DNA of 64,000 nucleotides from Sphingobacteriales bacterium (GCA_016706405.1 JADJJT010000002.1:930001-994000), one strand, 5' to 3'; positions 46,599 through 55,926 are shown, numbered from the stretch's first letter. Program-made: numbers and translations. Notes: generated from the letters alone by a model not told the origin.

Positions 46599-46622
46599 TC
46601 CGGATAGAAAATTTTATCCGGA
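46599..46622. terminator. TCCGGATA hairpin between convergent genes
   Basis: TCCGGATA (46599-46606) and TATCCGGA (46615-46622) form a perfect 8-bp stem, and part of the 8-nt interior can also pair. It lies between the stops of lolD (46565) and the OstA-like gene (46649), where a bidirectional terminator is expected. A T7 run follows 10 bp downstream on the plus strand. Confidence 0.5.
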
Positions 46623-46648
46623 GTTATTTGCTTTTTTTAACTACCTCA

Positions 46649-48595
46649 TTAAAACAGGTCGTTCAATGTTAAAGGCCGTTTATCTTGATGCCAAACAAAA
46701 CCTTTTAGCCTTATTTGGTTGGGTTTTATTTGCTCTATAGGAGTTAATACTACTTCGGGGTTGGTAAGGAAAGAAATAGCGTGTAATTTTTTGTCGCTAA
46801 AATCCATCCGGATGGCGGCACTGCGGCTTTGATTCATCCCTGAGAAGGCTTTATTTTCGTCTTGCATAAAATAAATACTTTCGGCATTATTGCGCACGTG
46901 TACCGTTTTAATTTGGCCGTTAGTAAAATATCCGTCAACAAATTTGCCTTTAATTTGGTTGTAAATACCTTGCTGCACTTTGTTGGCCACAAAGGCATTT
47001 TGAAGCAAAGCTACTTGGGTTATTTTGTTGTTTTTGGTGTGCAAATAAATAGTATCGGCGGTAAACTGGGTGCTGTCTGACCATAGAACCGGAGTGCCAA
47101 ACATTTTAAAAATACTATCGGAGGAGGCGTATGTTAGTGAGTCGCAAACGGCTTGCATATCTGATTTTAAGATGCGTGTATTGCGGTAGGCGTAAAACGT
47201 TCGGATGGTGTCGGGTAGGGTAGGAGGGGCGGGCGTTACAATTAGTTTGGTGCTGTCTTCCGGATTATTGTTTGCTTTTTGTCTTGGTTTTGAAATAGAT
47301 TTAAGTGTATCGGCTGTAATGTATAAGGTGTCGTTGTCAATTACATTCATTAGCAGCGGTTTTCCGTAGGCAATCATTTCCTTTTTTGCATCAAAAAAAT
47401 CAATATTTTGGCTTTTTATGGTAAGGTTTTGGGCTGTATCAATTAATACCACGTTGCCGCGTGCAATACCAATTCCGGTGCGCTTGTTGTAATTAAATTT
47501 ATCGGCATCAATTTCCCGGCCATCTTGCCGCACTTTGCCTCGCTCTAATAAGGTTAACTCGTCGTTTTGGGCGTCGTAAACACCTTTGTTGGTGTGTATA
47601 GTGTTACCGTCGTTTGTATTGATAACGGTAGGGCCGTTAAATTCGGCCTTTTCGGTATCTAAATAATAATCTAACTGGGCAGTGCGGAGGTGGTATTGAG
47701 GTGAGGTTAAATCGACGTTATTTGTAAAAACAGCTAAGCGTTTTTCGCCATAATATTGGGCATTTTCGCTTGTTAGCGTGCTGTTGCGCCCTTTTAGTTT
47801 GCCTCCTTTTTGGTAGCTACCCTCGCGCGTGGTCGAGTTATAGCGCATTCGGTTAGAGGTAATTTCAGTTTCTTTATCCACTAATTGGGCGCGGCCAAAC
47901 AAATCGGACTGGGTGGTATTAACGTCGTAATGCAAACTATCGCTGCGCACATTAACGTTGCCATCGGTTAGCCGAACGTTTTTGCTTAGGCGGGCAAATT
48001 TGGGTTTTACGTCATAAACTAATCTTTCGGCTCTAACCTGTGTTTTATGGTCGGTTAGATACACATTTTTGGTCAAAATAGCGCGTTTGTTGGCTAAACT
48101 ATAATTCAGTTCCTCAGCTTTTAACTCCGATTTTCCGTCGTTCATTACCACATTGCGTTTCAGCAAGGCAGTGCGTTTGTTGCCATCAAAATCTAATTTG
48201 TTGGCATAAATATGAACCGAGTCGCCATCTACAATATGTACTTTTCCGAAGGCTTCAACGGTATTGGCGTTGGTGTTAAAATAAGCACTGTCGCAGTATA
48301 AAATGGTATTGCCTTGACTTAGGCGCACATTGCCAACCAAACGTTTTATATCACCCCCCGCTTTGGTTCGGGTTCCTTGAAGTAAATCGGATTTTTCAAT
48401 TTCGATTAATTTTTTGTCGTCTCCAAATTGTAGGTGAGTATCAGTATGCGTTTGTGCCATCAATTTATTATCCGGATGAAACAAAATAGAAACAGCACTA
48501 AAAAACAGAAACGTCAGTAAAAAATTTACTGCGGTTGCTTTTAGTGTATCAAAATTAAATCCGGATATTTTTATTTGCTTAATTAATATCATCAT
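46649..48595 (-). CDS. OstA/LptA-like periplasmic protein
   Basis: 648 residues with an N-terminal membrane/signal segment (about 18-48, ending MAQTHTD). The rest is rich in repeated beta-jellyroll strands of the LptA/OstA type; regular 'A-x-x-LxY-D/N' and 'N-V-x-LxDG' phrases recur, for example RNVVMNDGKSELKAEELNY and KNVRLTDGNVNVRSDSLHYD. Such folds bind lipopolysaccharide and form the periplasmic bridge. The length is much greater than LptA and it lacks the barrel of LptD. A role in LPS transport is inferred. It closes a minus-strand run that includes cdaA. Confidence 0.75.
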   Translation of the reverse strand: MMILIKQIKISGFNFDTLKATAVNFLLTFLFFSAVSILFHPDNKLMAQTHTDTHLQFGDDKKLIEIEKSDLLQGTRTKAGGDIKRLVGNVRLSQGNTILYCDSAYFNTNANTVEAFGKVHIVDGDSVHIYANKLDFDGNKRTALLKRNVVMNDGKSELKAEELNYSLANKRAILTKNVYLTDHKTQVRAERLVYDVKPKFARLSKNVRLTDGNVNVRSDSLHYDVNTTQSDLFGRAQLVDKETEITSNRMRYNSTTREGSYQKGGKLKGRNSTLTSENAQYYGEKRLAVFTNNVDLTSPQYHLRTAQLDYYLDTEKAEFNGPTVINTNDGNTIHTNKGVYDAQNDELTLLERGKVRQDGREIDADKFNYNKRTGIGIARGNVVLIDTAQNLTIKSQNIDFFDAKKEMIAYGKPLLMNVIDNDTLYITADTLKSISKPRQKANNNPEDSTKLIVTPAPPTLPDTIRTFYAYRNTRILKSDMQAVCDSLTYASSDSIFKMFGTPVLWSDSTQFTADTIYLHTKNNKITQVALLQNAFVANKVQQGIYNQIKGKFVDGYFTNGQIKTVHVRNNAESIYFMQDENKAFSGMNQSRSAAIRMDFSDKKLHAISFLTNPEVVLTPIEQIKPNQIRLKGFVWHQDKRPLTLNDLF

Positions 48596-48666
48596 TCAAA
48601 ACAACAGTAATTAATTCAAGGTGGTTTGTTGCTTAGTGAGGCTTAGGTTTTGTGTGTTTTTTAATC

Positions 48667-49476
48667 TTATAACGCAGCATCTAAGGCGTCGTTAAGGGCT
48701 TTAGGAGTTAGGTTAAGTTTTATTTGCCCATTATGGGCATGCGATATTTTGCCCCGTTCTTCGGATATAACAATTACCTGGGCATCTAAATTTTCGGTTA
48801 GGCCAACTGCCGCCCTGTGGCGCATACCAATACGTTTGGGCAGGTCGGGGTTTTCAGAAACTGGCAAAATGCAACCTGCCGCCAAAATACGCTGATTTGC
48901 AATGATGAGCGCACCATCATGCAGGGGGCTGTTTTTGGCAAAAATACTTTCTACAATTTTACTCGAAATTTCGGCATTTAAAGCCACGCCGGTATTGGCA
49001 AAATACAATTTTTCACTTTCGTCGGCAAAAACCAACAGCGCACCTACTTTGTTGTTAGCCATATTATTAATAGCTTTTAATAATTCTTCTTTCGATTTGC
49101 TTTTTTGCGTTTTATCGTTAATATTTCGGTTTAAAATTCTACGCCAAAGCCCATCGTTGCCTATACCGCTGCCCTTGCCAATATAAAATAAAAACCTGCG
49201 CAACTCTTGCTGGAAAACAATTGCCAAAAGTATAATACCAGCCCCAATAAACTGATTTAACAAATTGGCCAATAAACCCATTCCTAATTCGTGTACAATT
49301 AACGATAACAAATAAATGACCAAAAAGCCAATAAAAATAGTGAAGGCAAAACTGCCGCGTAAAAGCTGGTAAAGTTTGTAAAACAAAATGCCAACTAAAA
49401 GAATGTCAATAATATCCCAAAATCCTATTTCAAGGAAGTCAATTTTAATAAAGGCCAGTTTACCATCCAAAAACAT
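48667..49476 (-). CDS. cdaA: Diadenylate cyclase (c-di-AMP synthase)
   Basis: 269 residues: three membrane helices (about 19-37, 42-62 and 70-90) and a DisA_N catalytic domain. The ATP-binding/catalytic motifs DGA (residues 187-189, LHDGALIIANQ) and RHR (219-221, GMRHRAAVGLTE) are intact, as is GALLVFADES at the domain start. It joins two ATP to make c-di-AMP, a second messenger for cell-wall and osmotic control. No c-di-AMP phosphodiesterase or receptor is next to it. It lies 73 bp after the helix-hairpin-helix/barrel gene and 71 bp before the OstA-like gene, all on the minus strand. Confidence 0.9.
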   Translation of the reverse strand: MFLDGKLAFIKIDFLEIGFWDIIDILLVGILFYKLYQLLRGSFAFTIFIGFLVIYLLSLIVHELGMGLLANLLNQFIGAGIILLAIVFQQELRRFLFYIGKGSGIGNDGLWRRILNRNINDKTQKSKSKEELLKAINNMANNKVGALLVFADESEKLYFANTGVALNAEISSKIVESIFAKNSPLHDGALIIANQRILAAGCILPVSENPDLPKRIGMRHRAAVGLTENLDAQVIVISEERGKISHAHNGQIKLNLTPKALNDALDAAL

Positions 49477-49549
49477 AAGTATATATTACAAAATGAATTT
49501 TATTATTTGCAGTTTATCACAGAATTAAGAGTTTAATAAAGATAAAAAT

Positions 49550-51739
49550 TTATAATTTATAGCGCAGCATTAATTTGGCTTCTGACTTAATGCGCCCTTT
49601 AATTTCGGTATCGCCAGCGCTTATAGTTTGGCGGTCGGTAAAGCGGGTTTGGGCAAAACGCAGCCAAAAGGCAATTTTACGGTGTGGTTCAAATTTAACC
49701 ATTCCATACCAACGCAACCCCTGCCCCGATAGTGCCGGAACTGAAAAACTATATAAAACATCGCTTTCGTAGGTATAAAAACGGGTATCAAAGGCTTTAG
49801 CGTCAAAAAGTGCAACCCGGCCATATACTATCATTTTTAAATTTTTAGGCAGGGTATATTTAAAATCGTGGCTTAAAAAATAACCATTTTGAATGGTTTG
49901 GTCTCCGTTTTTAAACCAGCTTACCTCGGCGCGTGCTTTTAGAAGTAAAATTGACCTTGGACTGTATTGTAAATTATAGCGCACTCTTCCGGTTTTTTCC
50001 GGAACCAAATAATTACTTACAATATCAGTTTCCGGAGTTTCTTCTTCTGCTTCTTCATCAATATCAATATTGTTTAGCTTGGTTTCGTTTTGAAAACGCC
50101 AATACATTTCTATATACCGTGATGGCTTGTAATTTGCCTGCGCTTTTATATCTACGCCGTTTGAAGGCGCGTTTGCCGATGCCCGCAGCCAGGGGTGTTG
50201 GTACATATCTACATAGGCTGTAAGTGTCCACTTTGGAAATGGCACAACCTGCACGCCCGTAAACAATCCGGTTTCGTTGTTTGGCTGGCTGTTTTCGCCA
50301 AAGGCGCTGGCATTAAGGGTTTGATATTTGGCACTATAAAAACGGTGCATAAAAGCTACTTTTAAGTATTTACTTAGCTCAAGTGTTACGCCGTTTAAAG
50401 TAGAAACGCCGCCGTTTTTGCTTATGGCTGTTTCGCCAAAAAAAACTGCGTCTTTGAATAAAAAACGATAATCGACACTACTGTTAAACAACTCGTTGCC
50501 CGAAAAACGGTACAGGTTTTCGGGTTGGTGCTGCTGAGATGAGGTAAGCGAAGCGCTAAGTTTGGTATAAATGGTGTTAAAACCAACTTGTAAGAGGTTG
50601 CGTCTGTAACTGATATTGCCGCCCGCATCAAATCGGCTAATGGCGTGCTTGTCGGTTATTTCTGATTTTGTGCGGTGGTATCCGGATGTTTGTAAGGCCG
50701 AGATGCCTGTAATATCTGACGGGCTTATATCATCCGGAAGTGTGCCGTCTTCTTCTAATTCTTCAATATTTTGCCCGTTAATATCGGTAATATTAGCATC
50801 AATATAGTGGTACGAGGCAAAGCCTGTAGTTTGCCAGTTGCCAAAGCGCGCAGAGGCGGCAGCGCCTCTAAAAAAATTATTTTCGTTGGTGGCGGTAAAT
50901 GGTCTAACAGGTGCTACGGTTTTGGCAAAATTTAAATTAGTTACACTTTTTTTAAGCGAAAAACCACTCCAACAAATTAAACCTTGCCCTAATTTTATTT
51001 CGTAATCGCCAAGGGCTAAATGGCGCAATTTGCCTAATTTTGCTACATAAATATGCGCCGAGTAAAAATCGAAGCCATTTTTTTGCGAACCACTAAAAAG
51101 GGCTTCTCCGGGGTCTTTTTCGGCGGTTATGCCATAGCTAACCCTCGAGGCGTAGTTGTAGCGGTAGCGCAGGTATATTTTATCGGGGTTGCCTTCAAAT
51201 TTTTTGTTCCCTGTTGTGTCGGGCTGGTAGCCGGCCTGTTGTTCAAGGGTGCGTTGCCATCGCATTAACACTTGGTGTTTGCGGCTAAAGGCCAAGCGTT
51301 TAAATGGTATTTTTTGGGTTGTAGTATTGGCTATGTTTATAAAAGGCAATAATTTTTGTGCGATGTTGGCATTTATACCATCAACCAATACAAGTTCGTA
51401 CAGATGGGTAAAGCCGTTCATTTCTTTACGGTAGGCAATAATGGCGGCAATTTGCTGCGGCGATAGTAAGCCTAAATCTAATAACTCGTCGTAAGAGGCG
51501 GTGTTAATATTTAGTGGGTCGGCAGTATATTCGGCAAGGCGTTCAATCTCTGATTCGGCAGCGCCCCCTTCTTCCTCATCCACTTCAACGGCATCCTCAA
51601 TAGGTTCTTCTAAAACATCATCAGGATTTTCGGTGGCGGTATTATTAGGCGGTTGTGCCCAGGTTAGCTGCGTTGCCGATGCAACTAAAAAAGCCACAAC
51701 AACAAACAAAATTGCATTTAAAATCAGGCTTTTTTTCAT
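49550..51739 (-). CDS. Helix-hairpin-helix protein with C-terminal beta-barrel-like region
   Basis: 729 residues from the ATG at 51739. Signal peptide at 1-29 (WAQ), a Glu/Asp-rich acidic stretch (about 36-70), then ComEA-like helix-hairpin-helix motifs: LNINTASYDELLDLGLLSPQ and ELVLVDGINANIAQKLLPF at about residues 75-145. The remaining 570 residues alternate aromatic and polar residues and end LMLRYKL, in the style of an outer-membrane barrel. HHH plus barrel proteins are widespread in Bacteroidota; a role in DNA binding or uptake at the outer membrane is possible but not shown. It starts 45 bp after the sulfatase-modifying-factor-like gene. Confidence 0.72.
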   Translation of the reverse strand: MKKSLILNAILFVVVAFLVASATQLTWAQPPNNTATENPDDVLEEPIEDAVEVDEEEGGAAESEIERLAEYTADPLNINTASYDELLDLGLLSPQQIAAIIAYRKEMNGFTHLYELVLVDGINANIAQKLLPFINIANTTTQKIPFKRLAFSRKHQVLMRWQRTLEQQAGYQPDTTGNKKFEGNPDKIYLRYRYNYASRVSYGITAEKDPGEALFSGSQKNGFDFYSAHIYVAKLGKLRHLALGDYEIKLGQGLICWSGFSLKKSVTNLNFAKTVAPVRPFTATNENNFFRGAAASARFGNWQTTGFASYHYIDANITDINGQNIEELEEDGTLPDDISPSDITGISALQTSGYHRTKSEITDKHAISRFDAGGNISYRRNLLQVGFNTIYTKLSASLTSSQQHQPENLYRFSGNELFNSSVDYRFLFKDAVFFGETAISKNGGVSTLNGVTLELSKYLKVAFMHRFYSAKYQTLNASAFGENSQPNNETGLFTGVQVVPFPKWTLTAYVDMYQHPWLRASANAPSNGVDIKAQANYKPSRYIEMYWRFQNETKLNNIDIDEEAEEETPETDIVSNYLVPEKTGRVRYNLQYSPRSILLLKARAEVSWFKNGDQTIQNGYFLSHDFKYTLPKNLKMIVYGRVALFDAKAFDTRFYTYESDVLYSFSVPALSGQGLRWYGMVKFEPHRKIAFWLRFAQTRFTDRQTISAGDTEIKGRIKSEAKLMLRYKL

Positions 51740-51783
51740 AGATAATACGGTGTTTAAATTTGTTGTGCCATTAGTGTTTTTAA

Positions 51784-52614
51784 TTATGCATCTTTGGCGC
51801 ACCTGAAACCAATATACGCATTTCCTTCAATGGGCAGTCGCTCCATACGGGCAGCATTGCGCAAGTTAAAATCGGTGGTATTGCCCCATGCACCGCCTCG
51901 CATAACCCTAATTGGCGTTGGTGGTGGGCCTTTTGGGTTTTGCGCTGGACTTTTGGCATAATAGTTAGCATCGAAATAATCGTTACACCATTCCCAAACA
52001 TTGCCACTCATATCAAAAATACCGAGTTCATTAGGTTTTTTTGTACCCACTTTACTGCTGCTACTTGCTGCGTTAGGTGCATACCAGCCTACGGCGCCGG
52101 CATCGGTACTGCCACTAAAGGCATAATTTTTACTTAATGTACCCCCGCGTGCGGCAAATTCCCATTCGGCCTCGGTTGGCAGTCGTTTGTTTACCCATTT
52201 AGCATAGGCCCTTGCACCGTAAAAACTGATGCAGGCAACCGGGTGTTGTTCAAATCCGGGTTTTGGTTGAAATTTACCCTCCGGATTTTGGCTTATTTGA
52301 TTGCAGCCTTCAATATTAAGTAATAACCAGTTGGCTCCGTCTTCAGTTTTATTTCCGTTGGCATTTAGAAACTCGCAAAACTGTGCATTGGTTACTTCGG
52401 TTTTGTCTATAAAATAGGAGTTTACGGTTACAGTATGCGCGGGGCGTTCGTCGGCGTCGCCTTGGTTGCTGCCCATTGTAAATTTACCGCCTTTAACCAT
52501 AACCATATTTTCGGGAGGCGAGCTATTGCCTTTATTGCATCCGGATAATAAAAACATTCCGAAAAAGGCAATTGACAAAAGGCATCCGGATAAAATGGCG
52601 TTACGCAGGCGCAT
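51784..52614 (-). CDS. Formylglycine-generating-enzyme-like (SUMF1) lipoprotein
   Basis: 276 residues from the ATG at 52614. Lipoprotein signal with Cys26 (FLLSGC). The mature part is one FGE-sulfatase domain: MVMVKGGKFTMGSNQGDADE at the start, YFIDKTEVTNAQFCEFLN, RLPTEAEWEFAARGG, and the end MRGGAWGNT with NAARMER and YIGFRCAKD. Many such lipoproteins in Bacteroidota, including the gliding and T9SS protein GldK, are structural, not enzymatic. It lacks the GldL/GldM partners of the gldKLMN operon, so it is best called a GldK-like family member only by fold. It starts 120 bp after tyrS and is followed by the HHH/barrel gene. Confidence 0.8.
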   Translation of the reverse strand: MRLRNAILSGCLLSIAFFGMFLLSGCNKGNSSPPENMVMVKGGKFTMGSNQGDADERPAHTVTVNSYFIDKTEVTNAQFCEFLNANGNKTEDGANWLLLNIEGCNQISQNPEGKFQPKPGFEQHPVACISFYGARAYAKWVNKRLPTEAEWEFAARGGTLSKNYAFSGSTDAGAVGWYAPNAASSSSKVGTKKPNELGIFDMSGNVWEWCNDYFDANYYAKSPAQNPKGPPPTPIRVMRGGAWGNTTDFNLRNAARMERLPIEGNAYIGFRCAKDA

Positions 52615-52734
52615 CAAAATAGAGTAAAATTAATAATAAAATATGGGTTGCATTCTTTTGGCAAAGGTACTAAAATTATATGGGTAGTTGCCAAGCAAAG
52701 CTGGCTGTTGCTAAAAAATGCGGTGCCTGTTTAA

Positions 52735-54036
52735 TTAAACGGCTAAAATTAAAAAATAGCCTTTTTTGCCTTTTTGAACTAACAAACAGCGGTCGTTTAT
52801 TAGGTCGGCGGTGGTAAAAGTGGTTTTGTCGGTGGTAATACGTTCTTTGTTAATGGTAAGGCCGTTGTTTTGAATACTGCGTCTTGCCTCGCCATTTGAC
52901 TCAAAAATATGGGTGCGTTGTGCTACCAAATCAATGACCCCAATTCCTTGCTCAAACTCGGTGCGCGGCACGTTGTAGTTTGGCACGCCCGAAAAAATGT
53001 CTAACAACTCGGTAACGCTAAGGGTAGCTAATTGTGCTTTTACGCCTTTGCCAAATAATATTGCCGAGGCATTAAGGGCTTGCTCGTAATCGGTTTGACT
53101 GTGCACCATTGTAGTTAGTTTTTGAGCCAAATTTTTTTGCATCAGGCGCTCGTGAGGTGCTTGTGCGTGTTGGGCTTCAAGGGCTTCGATTTGTGGTTGG
53201 GTTAGGTTTGTAAAAATTCGCAGATATTTGCCGGCGGCATCGTCTGGGGTATTGAGCCAAAATTGGTAAAAATGGTAGGGCGATGTTCTTTTGGGGTCTA
53301 ACCAAATATTGCCTCCTTCGGTTTTGCCAAATTTACTGCCATCGGGTTTGGTAATAAGTGGTGTGGTAAGGGCAAAAACCTGCCCGTCTCCAAGGCGTTT
53401 GATTAATTCGTTGCCAGTGGTAATGTTTCCCCATTGGTCGCTGCCACCCATTTGAATAGTAATATTGTGGTTTTTCCAAAGGTAGTAAAAATCGTAGCCT
53501 TGCACTAATTGGTAGGTAAATTCGGTAAACGACATACCTTCGCGCTCATCGCCCGATATGCGGTTTTTTACCGAATCTTTTGCCATCATGTAGTTTACGG
53601 TAATATGTTTGCCAATATCGCGTATAAAAGTTAAAAAGCCCATGTCTTTAAACCAGTCGTAATTGTTAACCAAGACAGCACTATTGGGCTGGTCGCTAAA
53701 ATCTAATAATTTTTCAAGTTGTTGCCTAATTCCGGCAATATTGCCCTGTAAGGTTTCATCGTCAAGCAAATTGCGCTCTTGACTTTTGCCCGACGGGTCG
53801 CCGACCATGCCTGTTGCACCACCCACTAAGGCATAAGGTTTGTGGCCGCACGCCTGAAACCGTTGTAAAATCATGATGGGCAGTAAGCTGCCAACGTGCA
53901 ACGAGTCGGCGGTTGGGTCAAAACCAATATAACCCCGAGTTGTACTTTTTAGTAGTGCTTCTTCGGTTCCGGGCATCATATTGTGCAACATGCCGCGCCA
54001 TTTTAGTTCTTCAATAAAATTTAAGTTGGTATCCAT
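52735..54036 (-). CDS. tyrS: Tyrosyl-tRNA synthetase
   Basis: 433 residues of class I synthetase. The HIGH-type motif is HVGS (residues 47-50, ADSLHVGSLLPI) and the KMSKS counterpart is KFGKT in KPDGSKFGKTEGGNIW. Tyrosine-binding residues lie in YDFYYLWKN and QMGGSDQWGNI. The C-terminal 60 residues form an S4-like RNA-binding domain ending in LVQKGKKGYFLILAV. It charges tRNA-Tyr. The ATG at 54036 is chosen over a TTG at 54051, which would add five residues. A promoter and a perfect hairpin in the leader lie just upstream, and an IS982-family element ends about 25 bp beyond the promoter. Confidence 0.93.
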   Translation of the reverse strand: MDTNLNFIEELKWRGMLHNMMPGTEEALLKSTTRGYIGFDPTADSLHVGSLLPIMILQRFQACGHKPYALVGGATGMVGDPSGKSQERNLLDDETLQGNIAGIRQQLEKLLDFSDQPNSAVLVNNYDWFKDMGFLTFIRDIGKHITVNYMMAKDSVKNRISGDEREGMSFTEFTYQLVQGYDFYYLWKNHNITIQMGGSDQWGNITTGNELIKRLGDGQVFALTTPLITKPDGSKFGKTEGGNIWLDPKRTSPYHFYQFWLNTPDDAAGKYLRIFTNLTQPQIEALEAQHAQAPHERLMQKNLAQKLTTMVHSQTDYEQALNASAILFGKGVKAQLATLSVTELLDIFSGVPNYNVPRTEFEQGIGVIDLVAQRTHIFESNGEARRSIQNNGLTINKERITTDKTTFTTADLINDRCLLVQKGKKGYFLILAV

Positions 54037-54112
54037 TTGGGTTAAATTCAATTAAACCGTTAAAATTAAGTAAATAGATTAATTTAAGTCGAAACTAATT
54101 AATAAACATACA

Positions 54113-54155
54113 AAATACCCCTCAAATACTGTTCGCAGACATTTGAGGGGTATTT
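54113..54155 (-). promoter_or_regulatory. Perfect 15-bp hairpin in the predicted tyrS leader
   Basis: AAATACCCCTCAAAT (54113-54127) and ATTTGAGGGGTATTT (54141-54155) are perfect complements around a 13-nt loop. The predicted tyrS start of transcription is about 54155-54158, so the hairpin forms the very 5' end of the mRNA, 76 nt before the ATG. After the stem only four T follow on the minus strand. It could be an attenuator, a stabilising 5' structure, or a terminator left from a lost gene. Confidence 0.6.
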
Positions 54156-54163
54156 CATAGGGG

Positions 54164-54194
54164 CAAAGTTACGGAAAGTAGCTGGGTTTTGCAA
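54164..54194 (-). promoter_or_regulatory. Putative tyrS promoter (Bacteroidota type)
   Basis: Read on the minus strand, TTGC (54194-54191) is followed by TAACTTTG (54171-54164) with 20 nt between TTG and TA, a near-ideal TTG-N19-21-TAnnTTTG promoter. Start of transcription would be about 54156, at the beginning of the hairpin described above. Confidence 0.55.
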
Positions 54195-54216
54195 TTAAGT
54201 TTAGGCGCAAAATTAG

Positions 54217-55276
54217 TATATAACGTGAATTCGGAGCTAAGCTATAAAAAATAGGGGGATTAGTATAGTTGATAGGAATAAAAACAGGAGCATAGTTATC
54301 TTTGTAGTGTCCAAAACTGCAAACAATACTACCCCCTGTTTTTATGAAGTCCAAAGATACAAAATTTGATGTGTCCATGTTATTTGAATTATTTTTTTTT
54401 GTAGATAATGCCTGTTTGCTGATGCAACAATGGGTTGCTCAGCATTGGCTTAGCGAAGGTAAAACAATGCCACGGCCTCGTAGTGTGCCCAAAATTTCGG
54501 AAAGTGAGATACTTACGATTCTGATTTTCTACCACTATTCGGGCTATAAATGTTTTGAATATTACTATAAAGCATTGGTTTTGAATGACTTAAAGACCTA
54601 TTTTCCTACTGCCCCATCCTACAACTATTTTATAGAGTTAATAGAACGGGTTGCTCTTCCTATGGCGATTTTAGCCAAATTAACCTGCCAGCAAGCAGAA
54701 AAAACAGGAATTTATTACATAGATGCCAAAGCGCTACCTGTTTGTGACATGCTGCGAGCCAAGCAACATAAAGTTTTTTGCTCAAACCGCCTCGAAAGGA
54801 AAATCTTCTATGGGGTGGTTTTTCGGCTTTAAGCTCCACCTGATAGTCAATCACAAAGGACAAATCGTGGACTTTGCTTTGACTACAGGACAGGTGGCAG
54901 ACAATAGTAAAGACCTCTTAAACAAGCTATTAGAGAAAATATCAGGCACATTGTTTGGCGATAAAGGCTATTTGACTACCTTATGGAACAACTTTTTTGA
55001 AAAAGGACTAAAAATAATTACCAAGGTCAAAAAGAATATGAAAAACAGACTAATGTCTTTAGAAGAAAGGCTCTTATTGAAAAAAAGACCTATGATTGAA
55101 GCCATTAATGATATTTTGACCTCGGTTTTTGACTTAGAACATACCAGACACAGAAAACCACAGAATGCTTTTGTCCATATAGTCGCTAGCTTGGTAGCCT
55201 ATCAGTTTTACCCCAATAAACCTCAAGTAGATCTTGCTAAAATTTACTAAGTAAATCTCCGAACTCACGTTATATA
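54217..55276 (+). mobile_element. IS982-family insertion sequence, about 1,060 bp
   Basis: The ends carry an imperfect inverted repeat: TATATAACGTGAATTCGGAG (54217-54236) against the complement of CTCCGAACTCACGTTATATA (55257-55276), one mismatch in 20. The sequence TAACGTGARTTCGGAG is the type seen at IS982 ends. Inside is one transposase gene in two frames. A convincing target duplication was not found (only AGT at either side when the ends are set slightly shorter). Confidence 0.85.
54344..55250 (+). pseudogene. IS982-family transposase, one frameshift at a T6 tract
   Basis: The first frame (54344-54832) starts MKSKDTKFDVSML and holds the N-terminal part, with SESEILTILIFYHYSGYKCF and IYYIDAKALPVCDML, the first catalytic Asp. 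At 54772-54777 a T6 run (AAAGTTTTTTGC) breaks the frame; reading one base further gives HKVFAQTASKGKSSMGWFFG and continues to 55250 with FKLHLIVNHKGQIVDFALTT, the second Asp in GTLFGDKGYLTTLW and the C-terminal EHTRHRKPQNAFVHIVASL. The whole of IS982-type DDE transposase is present if one T is removed. A +1 programmed shift is conceivable, but a single inserted T is simpler. Confidence 0.8.
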
Positions 55277-55341
55277 GTATAAAACTTACAAATTTTTGAT
55301 GTTTTGTTAGTTGGCATGTTTTCAATTTCCGGATGGATTGC

Positions 55342-55507
55342 TTAATTAATCACCAATTTCCCGGATATAATTACCCGATTGCCGAGTTTTACTTCGTAGG
55401 GGTAAATGCCTGCTGCAAGGTGTAGGGTGGGTAGCAGGGGTGGGTTAATCTTCCGGATGGGATAAACCGCGCATTCGTCTTGAACTGTGAATGATTTTTT
55501 TTTGCCG
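55342..55507 (-). pseudogene. Relic of a T9SS-secreted protein: C-terminal sorting-domain end
   Basis: An open stretch on the minus strand without a start codon translates to SFTVQDECAVYPIRKINPP and then PTLHLAAGIYPYEVKLGN, RVIISGKLVIN and a stop at 55342-55344. The phrase 'L-x-x-LAAGIYxYEV...GKLVI' is the last block of a T9SS type A sorting domain. Nothing upstream continues the protein, so this is the surviving tail of a lost gene, 66 bp from the IS982-family element. Confidence 0.5.
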
Positions 55508-55883
55508 TTATCCGGATACTGTCTGAATTACTGATTTAGCAGATGAACGGCTTGATAGGATTTCGTCGCCGTCCCCTTCAAGGAAATGGGAATATTAATT
55601 ATTTCTGAATACTTTTTTGTGGCTTATCGCCTAAAATATAATTGGCAATAAAACCAAAAATTATGATAAAATAATTTTGAAGACTTACTTATAAATATAT
55701 AAAATAGTCCACAATTTAAATGGATGACTATGAATACGCTACCCACCAAACTGCTTTTCTTCTGGATGAATTTTTTGCTGCTTTTGCTGGCGTTGGAAAA
55801 CTCCGGATACTTAAAATCTTTTCCAGAAATTCGAAAGAACGCAATCTCTTGCAAGGTTACGCTTATTGCAACAAAAAAAATGG

Positions 55884-55926
55884 AATAAAAAAACCATCCA
55901 AATGCTTAAAAAGATCCGGATGGTTT
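55884..55926 (-). terminator. Intrinsic terminator of the DUF1501 gene
   Basis: AAACCATCC (55891-55899) pairs with GGATGGTTT (55918-55926) in a 9-bp stem with an 18-nt loop that includes a TCCGGA copy. On the minus strand the stem is followed by a T-run (A7 at 55887-55893 plus strand), about 50 bp past the stop at 55975. Confidence 0.7.
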
